Shown in pieces: positions 47,097 through 55,555 of a stretch of DNA of 64,000 bases. The notes beneath the pieces were generated by a model. That model saw nothing but the letters and a program-made list of their open reading frames with translations. It ran no database searches and had not been told where the DNA came from. The stretch's first letter is position 1. Each line of letters starts with the position of its first letter. The translations under genes were made by a program, and so were the position numbers. The DNA comes from JBDHTQ01 sp039808765 (GTDB taxonomy: Bacteria; Pseudomonadota; Alphaproteobacteria; UBA2400), in contig JBDHTQ010000009.1 in the NCBI GenBank assembly GCA_039808765.1, positions 24,208 through 88,207 of the forward strand, written 5' to 3'.

Positions 47097-47768
47097 ATGG
47101 ATGAAATTGCATTAGTTGGTCCTGCTATGATCCCAGAGCTTTTTGAGCAGGATGGAACCCCACTGACTGTACAACAATTTTTAGATCAAGCAAAAAGATG
47201 GTGCGGAATGCCTTCGTCAAAGGCCCCCCCCATTGGTCTTGGTGAGCAGTTAGATGTTGTTCAAAAAATGGCTGTTGCTGTGAGGGGAGTTTTAGCTGAA
47301 GATCAACATATTGGTGGACTCTGTGTCAGCTTGGGTAAATCAGTTTTTGACTATGGAGATCGCGGTGGTCGCCCCTCCTTGATGATGGGTAGGTTAGCGT
47401 ATTCTGCTGCTTTTACAGAAATTGGTGAATTGATCGTATTTGTTCAAAAAGATTTTTCTGAAAAAGATTTAAGACTCCATTTAGGTGTGAGTGTTGATGT
47501 ACAAGATGATGGCATCCCTCATCAAGGTTTTCATCCATGTTGTGTGCGCGCATTTGCAATGGTGACATCTGGGAATTGTGACATATGTCATCAATTTTTA
47601 GCCATTGAACAGACGCCTGACAGCCATAATATGCGTATGGCTGCGACCGCGAGGTTATACCCAGTACGTTTGGTAATGGGCCATGTTCCGAATGAAATGA
47701 TTGATCCAATGAGGCGCATGCTCCACGCTATTCGCATGGCGGCTACCGCACATTGCAACCCGACTTAA
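47097..47768 (+). CDS. Unknown protein, 223 residues, with cysteine cluster
   Basis: No family recognised. Features seen: a CC-x10-C-x2-C arrangement (HPCCVRAF then NCDICHQF), a possible metal site, and a short internal repeat RMAATA at about residues 182 and 214. The protein has no signal peptide or membrane segment. GAGGATAAATAA before the ATG is a good ribosome site, and a strong terminator follows: a single gene. The previous orphan gene also has its own terminator; their proximity may be meaningful, but no sequence similarity is visible between them. Confidence 0.62.
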   Translation: MDEIALVGPAMIPELFEQDGTPLTVQQFLDQAKRWCGMPSSKAPPIGLGEQLDVVQKMAVAVRGVLAEDQHIGGLCVSLGKSVFDYGDRGGRPSLMMGRLAYSAAFTEIGELIVFVQKDFSEKDLRLHLGVSVDVQDDGIPHQGFHPCCVRAFAMVTSGNCDICHQFLAIEQTPDSHNMRMAATARLYPVRLVMGHVPNEMIDPMRRMLHAIRMAATAHCNPT

Positions 47769-47804
47769 GTAATGAGCAACCCTCTGGTGAGGCTTTGTTC
47801 TTGG

Positions 47805-47838
47805 GCGCACGTAAATAAAATAGCGTGCGCTTTTTTTT
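47805..47838 (+). terminator. Rho-independent terminator
   Basis: GCGCACG-N12-CGTGCGC hairpin followed by T8; ends gene 47097, just before the convergent dsbB. Confidence 0.9.
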
Positions 47839-47839
47839 A

Positions 47840-48361
47840 TCACTTAGAGCATAATTGGCTTCGATAAAAGCCGACAGCGGCCCAAAGCATCATGCAAAAC
47901 GAAACAATGCCGTTCCAGCCTGCCATCGAGATTCCGAATAAAAACCATACTGCCACATCACAGGGAACAGTATTGGGGGTTGCATAGATTTGCGCCAATG
48001 TTTCTTCCATGGTTTTGGGTGCATCACTGTCTTGAGTGCAGGTGTTGGGGCCAGACCACCAATGCTGCTCCACGCCGACGTGATAAAGGGACACCCCAGA
48101 ATTAAAAAGGGCGAGGGCGACAATAAGCGCCAAAATTATCATCCTGAACTTCGCCGGTTTTATAAAAAAGCCGATCAGTCCCAAGATGGCAATGGCAACA
48201 TGCGGCTTGCGCTCAAGGTAACACAGATGACAAGGCAAGAACCCTTGGCTTTGGTAAAACAGCGCCATTCCTAACACTGTCATGGCGCCAAGGGAAAGAA
48301 AAAGGGCAGCGCGACGACCGTCACCCTGCATCCAGTTGAGAAGAGAAAAAATCTTTTGCAT
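47840..48361 (-). CDS. dsbB: Disulfide bond formation protein B (DsbB)
   Basis: 173 residues with four membrane segments. First periplasmic loop has the redox pair PCHLCYLER; the second has the cysteines NTCTQD and VPCDVAVW. DsbB reoxidises DsbA and passes electrons to quinone. No dsbA is in the window. It is convergent with the 47097 gene and divergent from the tRNA-Leu gene. Confidence 0.9.
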   Translation of the reverse strand: MQKIFSLLNWMQGDGRRAALFLSLGAMTVLGMALFYQSQGFLPCHLCYLERKPHVAIAILGLIGFFIKPAKFRMIILALIVALALFNSGVSLYHVGVEQHWWSGPNTCTQDSDAPKTMEETLAQIYATPNTVPCDVAVWFLFGISMAGWNGIVSFCMMLWAAVGFYRSQLCSK

Positions 48362-48377
48362 GGAGCAATAAAATACT

Positions 48378-48406
48378 TTGAAACTTTTCCTGTCAATGTG
48401 TATATA
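48378..48406 (+). promoter_or_regulatory. tRNA-Leu promoter
   Basis: -35 TTGAAA, 17-bp spacer, -10 TATATA. The predicted start lies about 15 bases before the mature tRNA. Confidence 0.8.
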
Positions 48407-48428
48407 GAGGCCAGATGTTTTTTGGTGC

Positions 48429-48514
48429 GCCCTAGTGGCGGAATGGTAGACGCGGCAGACTCAAAATCTGCTTTCGGCAACGAAGTGGGGGTTCGAGTCC
48501 CTCCTGGGGCACCA
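48429..48514 (+). tRNA. tRNA-Leu (CAA)
   Basis: 86 bases with encoded CCA. Acceptor arm GCCCTAG/CTGGGGC, D-arm, an anticodon loop reading CTCAAAA (CAA), a long variable arm as expected for leucine, and GGTTCGAGTCC in the T arm. Confidence 0.96.
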
Positions 48515-48749
48515 TATCATTTCTAATAATTCAATTTATAAGGCAAAAAATCGCTTGTAAGGCATTGATTGTGTCTGGTTATTTTACGCGGTTGCCATTT
48601 GTTATAAATAGCGCGTTGTTGTTTGGGGATGCGCACTCGTTCTGTGTTACGTCAACAAATGCGTAAGGTCATCGCTTTGAACAGATGACGAGAGGAATAT
48701 GTGTTCCTCAAGCAATGCTTTTGTATGGGGGATGTGTTTTTGATAAAAA
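48515..48749. other. Intergenic region between two tRNA genes
   Basis: About 235 bp with no coding frame of note. A short hairpin GAGGAA-N6-TTCCTC (48692-48709) lies on the minus strand after tRNA-Asn, without a T-run. Confidence 0.35.
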
Positions 48750-48824
<75 letters not shown>

Positions 48825-48841
48825 AAAACCATGTGGAAGGG

Positions 48842-48870
48842 CTTATAACAACTGTGTACGCTTTTGCCAA
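48842..48870 (-). promoter_or_regulatory. tRNA-Asn promoter
   Basis: On the minus strand, -35 TTGGCA (48865-48870), 17-bp spacer, and -10 TATAAG (48842-48847). Confidence 0.7.
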
Positions 48871-48931
48871 GTGTTTTATGAAAGATTAACTAAAAATATC
48901 CGCTCAAACGACCAACGAAGAGGACACAAAA

Positions 48932-49237
48932 ATGAATGGATTAAGCCCAACCGGTGTTAATCGCATTTTGCCAGGGCAGGAAAAGCAACGTTCGGTGGGT
49001 GCTTCCATGCCTCCCTCTACGATGTCTGGTCAAGACACTGTGCTTGCGGGTGTTATTCAAGCGCGGCAAGCCCAGTACAATCCTGAGGCAGCTGCCCCGC
49101 CCGTGCGTGCTACGCCGCCTATTAATGCACAGGGGCTTTATTACAACCGATCACGAAAATTATGGACTTTTCGGCGGTGGTTTGTGATTTTGGCGGTCAT
49201 CATCGTTGCCTTTTATTTTTTCGCGTTTATTGACTGA
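48932..49237 (+). CDS. Small single-pass membrane protein of unknown function
   Basis: 101 residues: a disordered Pro/Ala/Gln-rich N-terminal part of about 75 residues, then a basic stretch (RKLWTFRRW) and one hydrophobic helix ending in FFAFID. A tail-anchored topology is likely. AGAGGACACAAAA before the ATG is a fair ribosome site. No family was recognised. Confidence 0.5.
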   Translation: MNGLSPTGVNRILPGQEKQRSVGASMPPSTMSGQDTVLAGVIQARQAQYNPEAAAPPVRATPPINAQGLYYNRSRKLWTFRRWFVILAVIIVAFYFFAFID

Positions 49238-49401
49238 TTTTGGTGTGTAAAAAAGACCTAAAATGGTCCATTTATCGATGTTATTTGATAAAATTATACA
49301 CGATAACGTTTGCGTAACTTTTTTGGCTATGATAGAACGCAGTCGCAAAAAAGGACGGGATTAAGAACCAACCTTCTTTGCGTTTGTCGGGAGGTTTTCT
49401 C
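49238..49401. other. Upstream region of the pfl locus
   Basis: About 165 bp, AT-rich, that should hold the pfl promoter. TATGAT at about 49328 could be a -10, but no well-spaced -35 was found. A perfect FNR/ANR box (TTGAT-N4-ATCAA) is not present. Confidence 0.3.
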
Positions 49402-49569
49402 ATGGCACGCATCAGGCTTACACGCCGCAAGTATCTTCGTTTAACGACTCTGAAAACCTTGAATCTTACCCCAAATTATGCGGCTTACGTGCGTTTCTGC
49501 ACGGGTCTGAATTCTGTGCCATTTTATCACCCTTACCCATTTTCAAGCATCAAGGAGAACTCAAAATGA
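49402..49569 (+). CDS. Small basic ORF coupled to pflB
   Basis: 55 residues, basic (MARIRLTRRKYLRLTTL), without known similarity. It has an excellent ribosome site, GGGAGG eight bases before the ATG, and its stop codon overlaps the pflB ATG as ATGA. This is the arrangement expected of a translated leader that couples to pflB. It could be a leader peptide, a small protein, or a chance frame. Confidence 0.4.
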   Translation: MARIRLTRRKYLRLTTLKTLNLTPNYAAYVRFCTGLNSVPFYHPYPFSSIKENSK

Positions 49570-51890
49570 GCCAACAAAAACAATCCACCGCCGCCCAATC
49601 GGAAAGTTCCTGGGGTAAGGGAAATACCCCTGAAAATGCGTGGCAAGGATTTGCGGTTGGCCCGTGGAGAAATGAAATTGATGTGCGTGATTTTATTATG
49701 CGCAATTATACTGCTTATGAAGGGGATGCGCAGTTCTTGGCCGGAGTTGAAAAACAGACATTGGCTGTTTGGGATAAGGTAACAGAGCTCACCAAGCAAG
49801 AGCGTGAAACAGGCGGGGTATTGGATGCCGATACAAAGACGCCCTCTGATTTGCTGGCGCATGATGCCGGATATATTGATTCTGCACTTGAAACGATTGT
49901 CGGCTTACAGACGGATAAACCATTCAAGCGTGCCATTATGCCAACAGGCGGGGTAAAAATGGTGGCGGATGGGCTTAAAGCCTATGGCTTTGAGATGGAC
50001 GAAAGTGTGGGTGAGATATTCTCTCGTTATAGAAAAACCCATAATCAGGGTGTTTTTGATGTATATACCCCAGAAATGCGTGCGGTGAGAAATTCAGGAA
50101 TCATTACAGGACTGCCGGATGCTTATGGTCGTGGACGGATCATTGGAGATTATCGCCGCGTGGCGCTCTATGGTGTTGATCGCCTAATAGAAGAACGAGA
50201 ACAACAAAAATCCAGCACGAATTGCATGACGATGACTGAAGAAGTTATGCGCGAGCGTGAAGAGTTAACCGAGCAAATGCGTGCTCTGCAAGATTTAAAA
50301 ACGATGGCAGCGAAGTACGGGTACGATATTTCTGGTCCCGCCCGCACGGCACAAGAAGCGATTCAATGGCTTTATTTTGCTTATCTTGGTGCGATTAAAG
50401 AGCAGAATGGGGCTGCGATGTCACTGGGTCGTGTTTCAACATTCCTGGACATTTATATCGAGCGTGACTTGCAATCAGGCGTGCTCAGTGAAAATGCGGC
50501 GCAAGCGTTGATTGATCAGTTTGTGATTAAGTTGCGGATTGTAAAATTCTTGCGCACGCCAGAATACGATAGCTTGTTCTCCGGTGATCCCACATGGGTG
50601 ACAGAGTCAATCGGGGGGATGGCGATTGACGGGCGCACCATGGTGACAAAATCTTCTTTCCGTTTTCTGCAAACCCTCAATAATCTTGGGCCGGCTCCTG
50701 AACCGAACTTGACGGTTTTATGGTCCACTGCTTTGCCGGAAGAATTTAAAAACTTCTGTGCGGCGGTCTCCATTCGTACATCCTCCATTCAGTATGAAAA
50801 TGATGATGTGATGCGTCCCTTTTGGGGCGATGATTATGGAATAGCCTGCTGCGTCTCGCCCATGCGTATTGGAAAACAAATGCAGTTTTTCGGTGCGCGT
50901 GCAAATTTGGCCAAGTGCATGTTGTATGCGTTGAACGGGGGACGCGACGAGATGACAGGTCAGCAGATCGGTCCTATTTTACCGGCTATGCCTTCCGATG
51001 AAATTACCTATGATGCGCTGATGGAACGTTTTGATCCAATGATGGATTGGCTGGCAAAAACTTACGTCAACGCGCTGAATGTCATTCATTTCATGCATGA
51101 TAAATACTGTTATGAACGCTTGGAAATGGCGCTGCATGATAAAAATATTTTGCGCACTATGGCTTGCGGCATGGCGGGGCTGTCGGTTGTGGCTGACTCC
51201 CTTGCGGCGATTAAGTATGCCAAAGTGACCGGGATTAAAGATGAACGCGGTTTATTTGTTGATTTTAGGATTGAAACACCTGACGGGGCCGAACCGCCAC
51301 GCTTCGGTAATAATGATGAGCGTGTGGATGCAATTGCGCGTATGTTGGTCGAGACATTTATGAACAAGCTCAAGCAAACACCCACTTATCGCAATGCGAT
51401 GCATACGCAGTCGATCCTTACCATCACGTCGAACGTCGTTTATGGTAAAAAGACAGGCTCTACGCCGGATGGCCGTAAAGCGGGCCAGCCTTTTGCGCCC
51501 GGCGCGAACCCGATGCATGGTCGTGATTTTAAGGGGGCGGTGGCTTCAATGGCATCTGTTGCAAAACTGGATTACCGGCATGCGCAAGATGGTATTTCTT
51601 ATACCTTCTCGATCGTTCCTGGCGCGCTTGGTCGAACCGCGCAGGAGCGCATCAACAATCTTGCCGGGCTGCTTGATACATACTTCAGCAAGAATGATCA
51701 TGCAAACGGGGCACAGCATATCAATGTTAACGTGCTTGAACGCGACATGCTGTTGCGGGCCATGGAACATCCCGAGGAATATCCCCAGCTTACTATTCGT
51801 GTATCGGGTTATGCTGTTAATTTTATCAAGCTCACGCGTGAGCAGCAGCTTGATGTTATCAATCGGACGTTCCATGGTGCTTGCTGTTAA
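49566..51890 (+). CDS. pflB: Pyruvate formate-lyase
   Basis: 774 residues, full length. Converts pyruvate and CoA to formate and acetyl-CoA without oxygen. The active-site cysteine pair is in GIACCVSPM; the glycyl-radical site is RVSGYAVNF near the C-terminus, and TPDGRKAGQPFAPGANP is typical. The activase gene follows with a 17-base overlap. Together with PFK and pyruvate kinase it suggests mixed-acid fermentation, unusual in alphaproteobacteria. A ribosome site AAGGAG is present 12 bases before the ATG. Confidence 0.97.
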   Translation: MSQQKQSTAAQSESSWGKGNTPENAWQGFAVGPWRNEIDVRDFIMRNYTAYEGDAQFLAGVEKQTLAVWDKVTELTKQERETGGVLDADTKTPSDLLAHDAGYIDSALETIVGLQTDKPFKRAIMPTGGVKMVADGLKAYGFEMDESVGEIFSRYRKTHNQGVFDVYTPEMRAVRNSGIITGLPDAYGRGRIIGDYRRVALYGVDRLIEEREQQKSSTNCMTMTEEVMREREELTEQMRALQDLKTMAAKYGYDISGPARTAQEAIQWLYFAYLGAIKEQNGAAMSLGRVSTFLDIYIERDLQSGVLSENAAQALIDQFVIKLRIVKFLRTPEYDSLFSGDPTWVTESIGGMAIDGRTMVTKSSFRFLQTLNNLGPAPEPNLTVLWSTALPEEFKNFCAAVSIRTSSIQYENDDVMRPFWGDDYGIACCVSPMRIGKQMQFFGARANLAKCMLYALNGGRDEMTGQQIGPILPAMPSDEITYDALMERFDPMMDWLAKTYVNALNVIHFMHDKYCYERLEMALHDKNILRTMACGMAGLSVVADSLAAIKYAKVTGIKDERGLFVDFRIETPDGAEPPRFGNNDERVDAIARMLVETFMNKLKQTPTYRNAMHTQSILTITSNVVYGKKTGSTPDGRKAGQPFAPGANPMHGRDFKGAVASMASVAKLDYRHAQDGISYTFSIVPGALGRTAQERINNLAGLLDTYFSKNDHANGAQHINVNVLERDMLLRAMEHPEEYPQLTIRVSGYAVNFIKLTREQQLDVINRTFHGACC

Positions 51891-52635
51891 AAGCGACGCC
51901 GTCGTCTGCGAAGGATACGTTCATTCCGTTGAAACTGCCGGGACTGTTGATGGTCCCGGTTTGCGGTTTGTTGTTTTTACCGCAGGATGTCCGCTAAGCT
52001 GCCAGTATTGCCATAACCCCGATTGCATGAAGATGAAAAATGGCGGCCGCATGTCGGTCACATCTTTGTTGAGTGAAATTGCGCAGTATAAACCTTATTT
52101 GCAAAGAACAAAAGGCGGCGTGACCATCAGCGGCGGAGAGCCGTTGGTTCAAGTGGAATTTACCGAAGCCCTTTTACGAGGGTGCAAAGAAATGGGGTTG
52201 CATACCGCACTCGATACGAGCGGATTTTTGGGAAAAAATGCGCCTGACTCTTTACTCGAACAAACAGATCTTGTTTTATTGGATATCAAATCGGGCCTCC
52301 CTGATGTTTATAAAAAGGTCACAGGTGTTGATTTGCAACCGACACTCGATTTTGCTTTACGCTTACAGGCACTGCATAAACCGATATGGGTGCGCTTTGT
52401 GTTGGTGCCGGGGTTAACTGATGCGATTGAGAATGTTCACGCTGTTGCCAATTTTGTGAGCCAACTGGATACTGTAGAACGCGTTGAGGTTTTGCCGTTT
52501 CATAAAATGGGCGAACATAAATGGGAGGCACTAGGCATGACGTATCTGTTAAAAGATACTTTTCCACCTTCTGCTGCCGTTATGGCACGCGTTCGTCAGC
52601 AATTTGAATCTGCAGGCATAAAAAACGTTTATTAA
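51874..52635 (+). CDS. pflA: Pyruvate formate-lyase-activating enzyme (radical SAM)
   Basis: About 253 residues. The radical SAM motif CPLSCQYCHNPDC (C-x3-C-x2-C) binds a 4Fe-4S cluster; VTISGGEPLVQ is the SAM-binding GGE motif. It abstracts hydrogen from the PflB glycine. ATG 51874 lies within the end of pflB (17-base overlap); GTG 51877 is also possible. The longer open frame upstream is antisense-like shadow of pflB. Confidence 0.95.
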   Translation: MVLAVKSDAVVCEGYVHSVETAGTVDGPGLRFVVFTAGCPLSCQYCHNPDCMKMKNGGRMSVTSLLSEIAQYKPYLQRTKGGVTISGGEPLVQVEFTEALLRGCKEMGLHTALDTSGFLGKNAPDSLLEQTDLVLLDIKSGLPDVYKKVTGVDLQPTLDFALRLQALHKPIWVRFVLVPGLTDAIENVHAVANFVSQLDTVERVEVLPFHKMGEHKWEALGMTYLLKDTFPPSAAVMARVRQQFESAGIKNVY

Positions 52636-52736
52636 TTATAGTGACCGAAAATTTTCTAGCGTTCGTTTGAGTGTTTTGCTAGACTGACTTGAATTTTTTA
52701 CAAGATTACAAATATGTAATTCATTTAGGATGGTTT

Positions 52737-53780
52737 ATGAGTATTGTTACCCCCGCTATTTGTATTCAACGTGCCGGTCTTCGTGATTATGGCAGAATGT
52801 GTTCCTTGTTTCGGGAATGGAATGTGGAGCAAGTCCAAAAAAATCCTGAGCTTTATCGGGTCGTTGAAAATGGCATAGGCCGCTGGGCCTACTGGAGCTC
52901 GGTATGGGGTCAGCGAAAAGTTTTTATGATGGCGCTCAGCGGAAATGAGTGCGTTGGGGTGAGCGCGATAGAGAAAATTGATCGTCCCAACTTTAGAGCT
53001 GCAGGAGGAGAATATTCGGTAACAATAATGGTTTCGCCGGGGCATCGTCGCAGTGGCATCGGCGAGCGGTTGCTTAATTCTACCCTTATGCAGGTTCGAG
53101 GGGCTGATGTCAGTTGTCGTCTCCCAAGCGGCAGTTCGGTAGTTGAGCCATTTTTTAAAAACTCAGGGTTTTGGGTGTCTCGTGTCATTTATGGAAAAGC
53201 TGTTAATTGTGATAAAATAGCTAAAACAGTACCATGGCGAGATTCTCTCGCACGGCCAGACGAGGCAGACATACTAAGAGAGCTGTTTGATTCAGATCAA
53301 CGAAATATTGCCTCAATTACACGCTTTGCGAACCGCAAGTTTTATCCCCTGCCGAGTATGGTTGAGGTTTTTAATGCTATTCGTTACGGTCGTCCTGATA
53401 AGAGTGATCATGTGGTTTTGGTAAAGCGTGGCGAAGATGGGGTGAGTATTGAAGGGATGCTTCTTGCTCATCAAAGAATTGTGGATGAACAAACTTGGTA
53501 CCATTATCCGCGGTTTGCTGTGATTGACGCTGTTGCTGTTGCTGTTGATGTTGATGCAAAGACCGATGCAATGGGAAATGCTGCGAAAACGGCGTCCTGG
53601 CTTGTAGAACATGCTGCCGCATGGGCTGTCGATAAGGGGTGTAGCTATCTTCGTCATGAGCGACAAGTGCGACGTGCCGATCAAATTCATCAGCAGTGGT
53701 ATGGGGGGCTTCGTTTGGAGGGTGTACGCATGAATTGTTCAGCACATCCACAAAAATTGAACGCTGCTGTTTTGGATTAG
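52737..53780 (+). CDS. GNAT-type acetyltransferase, probably two tandem domains
   Basis: About 347 residues. The N-terminal half holds a GNAT motif A, VSPGHRRSGIGERLL, followed by VEPFFKNSGFWVSRVIYGK, as in typical N-acetyltransferases. The second half (about 180-347) has a similar alpha/beta length and a WLVEHAAAWAVDKGCSYLRHERQ stretch that may be a second, degenerate GNAT domain. ATG 52737 follows AGGATGG. Its last four bases overlap the convergent nuclease gene. The substrate is unknown. Confidence 0.68.
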   Translation: MSIVTPAICIQRAGLRDYGRMCSLFREWNVEQVQKNPELYRVVENGIGRWAYWSSVWGQRKVFMMALSGNECVGVSAIEKIDRPNFRAAGGEYSVTIMVSPGHRRSGIGERLLNSTLMQVRGADVSCRLPSGSSVVEPFFKNSGFWVSRVIYGKAVNCDKIAKTVPWRDSLARPDEADILRELFDSDQRNIASITRFANRKFYPLPSMVEVFNAIRYGRPDKSDHVVLVKRGEDGVSIEGMLLAHQRIVDEQTWYHYPRFAVIDAVAVAVDVDAKTDAMGNAAKTASWLVEHAAAWAVDKGCSYLRHERQVRRADQIHQQWYGGLRLEGVRMNCSAHPQKLNAAVLD

Positions 53781-54268
53781 CCACGCTCATCATTTTTGTT
53801 TTTGTGGATTTTTCTCCATTCACGCGGATTGATAAAGTGACCGGCCCATAAACCTTGTTTGTGTAAAGAGGCTTGCTTTTGTTCTTTTTTATAGTAACCG
53901 TGCGAAAAGTAGCTGTATTCGATTGCCCAGCCTTGACGGATCATTTCCCGCGATAAATCAACTCCCGATGATGACGTACAGCGGGCTACCAAGCGTAAAT
54001 AACGGTCTTGGTCAAGAATCATACATGAAATAGCTTTTCCGTCGATTAAGCGCTCGAGCGCGCGTTTTGCATTTTCCCCACAGGGGTAGGGTGTGTTTCC
54101 TTCACGTGTGCAGGTTTGTGCTCGTTCAGGCGCGTCAATACCCCAAAGGCGGAAGCTGCTGCTTCCCATTCTAATGGTGTCTCCATCTTGCACATAGATT
54201 TTTTCTTGAGCAAAGCTGTGCGTTGAAAAAATGAAAAGAGTTATGAAAACAATCAGGTGAACAAGCAT
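53777..54268 (-). CDS. Secreted thermonuclease-like (SNase) protein
   Basis: 163 residues. A signal peptide (LIVFITLFIFSTHSFAQ) precedes an SNase fold with DGDTIRM, FRLWGIDAPE, RALERLIDGK and DRYLRLVARC, and the C-terminal HKQGLWAGHFINPREWR typical of the family. Calcium-dependent cleavage of DNA or RNA in the periplasm or outside the cell is likely. The catalytic Arg/Glu/Arg set appears present (RLWGIDAPE, DRYLR). Divergent from gene 54497. Confidence 0.87.
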   Translation of the reverse strand: MLVHLIVFITLFIFSTHSFAQEKIYVQDGDTIRMGSSSFRLWGIDAPERAQTCTREGNTPYPCGENAKRALERLIDGKAISCMILDQDRYLRLVARCTSSSGVDLSREMIRQGWAIEYSYFSHGYYKKEQKQASLHKQGLWAGHFINPREWRKIHKNKNDERG

Positions 54269-54409
54269 GCTATTATTAGCGCATAATTTTCTGCGAGCGA
54301 CAACACTATTGTGACTTGTTTTGGTCTTTGTTCATCGCTGCGACAAATATGTTTTATAATCTTGAATACAATGCTTGAAATTGCACAACAATTTAGACAT
54401 CATAGCACA

Positions 54410-54461
54410 AGATTTTTTGAATAATCTAGGTCATAACATTATAAGATTTTTTAAATAATCT
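54410..54461 (+). promoter_or_regulatory. Promoter with two operator-like palindromes upstream of gene 54497
   Basis: -35 TTGAAT (54417-54422), 17-bp spacer and -10 TATAAG (54440-54445). Two near-identical inverted repeats, AGATT-N8-AATCT, lie at 54410-54427 (over the -35) and 54444-54461 (at the -10 and start). They are part of a 29-bp repeat with period 34 bp. This is the layout of a repressed promoter. Confidence 0.55.
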
Positions 54462-54496
54462 AGATCATAAACCATTTTTAAAAAAGGATAAGATTT

Positions 54497-54958
54497 ATGC
54501 GGGATACTGACGGGATTACCACCGGCCGACAGCATGGTACAGATGTTTTAGCATTTCAATATATTGCTCCTCCACCTTTAGGTGTTAAGGTGTTCGCCAT
54601 AGACCCCCGCACGGGCGAGCAAGTTAAAAATTTAAGAGAATATGATCATGTTTTTAACTCCGGCAAGCCTGAGAGGAGTTTGTTTCTCGTTATTGAAGAT
54701 TATGTAAGCGGCCTCGTAACTGGTTCTCATCCTGCTGCCGCGCTGGAAGCAGTGGTTGCTCGAGGTATTGTTACTGCCAGAGAGGTTAGCGGTAAACAAA
54801 CTCAAGGATTTCAAAAAGTATATTACACACTTCGCACAGGTGATAGTCATTTGCGTGTGAAAGATTACATCTCTCCTTTATCTCTTGGCGCTAGGGTGGG
54901 GCAACAGGTTGAAATGGCTTCTATTAATGGGGCTGTGTTGACAATGAGGCCGTGTTAA
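54497..54958 (+). CDS. Unknown protein, 153 residues
   Basis: No family recognised. Acidic/basic balanced, soluble, with no signal peptide or membrane segment. Parts look beta-rich (KVFAIDPRTGEQV, RSLFLVIEDYV, YYTLRTGDSHLRVK). AAAGGATAAG before the ATG is a good ribosome site. It is a single gene under a promoter that carries paired operators. It converges with rsmD after 45 bp. Confidence 0.6.
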   Translation: MRDTDGITTGRQHGTDVLAFQYIAPPPLGVKVFAIDPRTGEQVKNLREYDHVFNSGKPERSLFLVIEDYVSGLVTGSHPAAALEAVVARGIVTAREVSGKQTQGFQKVYYTLRTGDSHLRVKDYISPLSLGARVGQQVEMASINGAVLTMRPC

Positions 54959-55003
54959 AATGTGGGTTAAGTATTTGGCAAGATGCAGCGTCAACGTTCT
55001 CTT

Positions 55004-55555
55004 TTAGGGCTTGATTTCTGCAAGTGCAATTAATGTTGATCCATACTTTTTTTCACGCAGACAGATTACATGTCGAGAAAGTTGTGGCGCATCATCTGCA
55101 CTCATCTCGAGGCAGAGAAGCGTGCCTTTGCTGATCCAGTTTTTTTCTTGTAGTACGGGAAGTGCTTTCTGAATCAGATTCTGGCCATAGGGGGGGTCAA
55201 GAAAGACAAGATCGCAGGTTCTTGGCGCTGGTGGGGGGAAAAGCGTTGATGCGTGTATGATGGTGCTACGTGCTTCTTCTTTGAGAAGGGCCACATTGCG
55301 CTGGGTAATATTCAATACGTCTCGACTGTAATCCATAAACGAGCAATGTGCAGCGCCGCGTGATAGAGCTTCCAAACCGATTGCTCCGGTTCCACAAAAA
55401 GCATCAAGGACCACGCTGCCTTCCAGTGTGCCAAGATGATGAATGATCATGCTAAAAAGTGCTTCACGAACACGATCCATTGTTGGTCGCGTGTGATCAG
55501 TGTTCGGTTGAATTAATTTTCGGCTGCGGTGGAGGCCACCAATGATCCGGATCAT
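55004..55555 (-). CDS. rsmD: 16S rRNA (guanine966-N2)-methyltransferase RsmD
   Basis: 183 residues. RIIGGLHRSRKL at the N-terminus, the SAM-binding VVLDAFCGTGAIGLEALSRGA and the catalytic DPPYG of N2-methyltransferases. The start overlaps the upstream rluB stop as ATGA, so they are coupled. Confidence 0.94.
   Translation of the reverse strand: MIRIIGGLHRSRKLIQPNTDHTRPTMDRVREALFSMIIHHLGTLEGSVVLDAFCGTGAIGLEALSRGAAHCSFMDYSRDVLNITQRNVALLKEEARSTIIHASTLFPPPAPRTCDLVFLDPPYGQNLIQKALPVLQEKNWISKGTLLCLEMSADDAPQLSRHVICLREKKYGSTLIALAEIKP

Noticed and set aside
51394..51873. N-terminal extension of the pflA frame
   Set aside because: Lies within pflB in another frame and has no radical SAM sequence; the start at 51874 fits the family.
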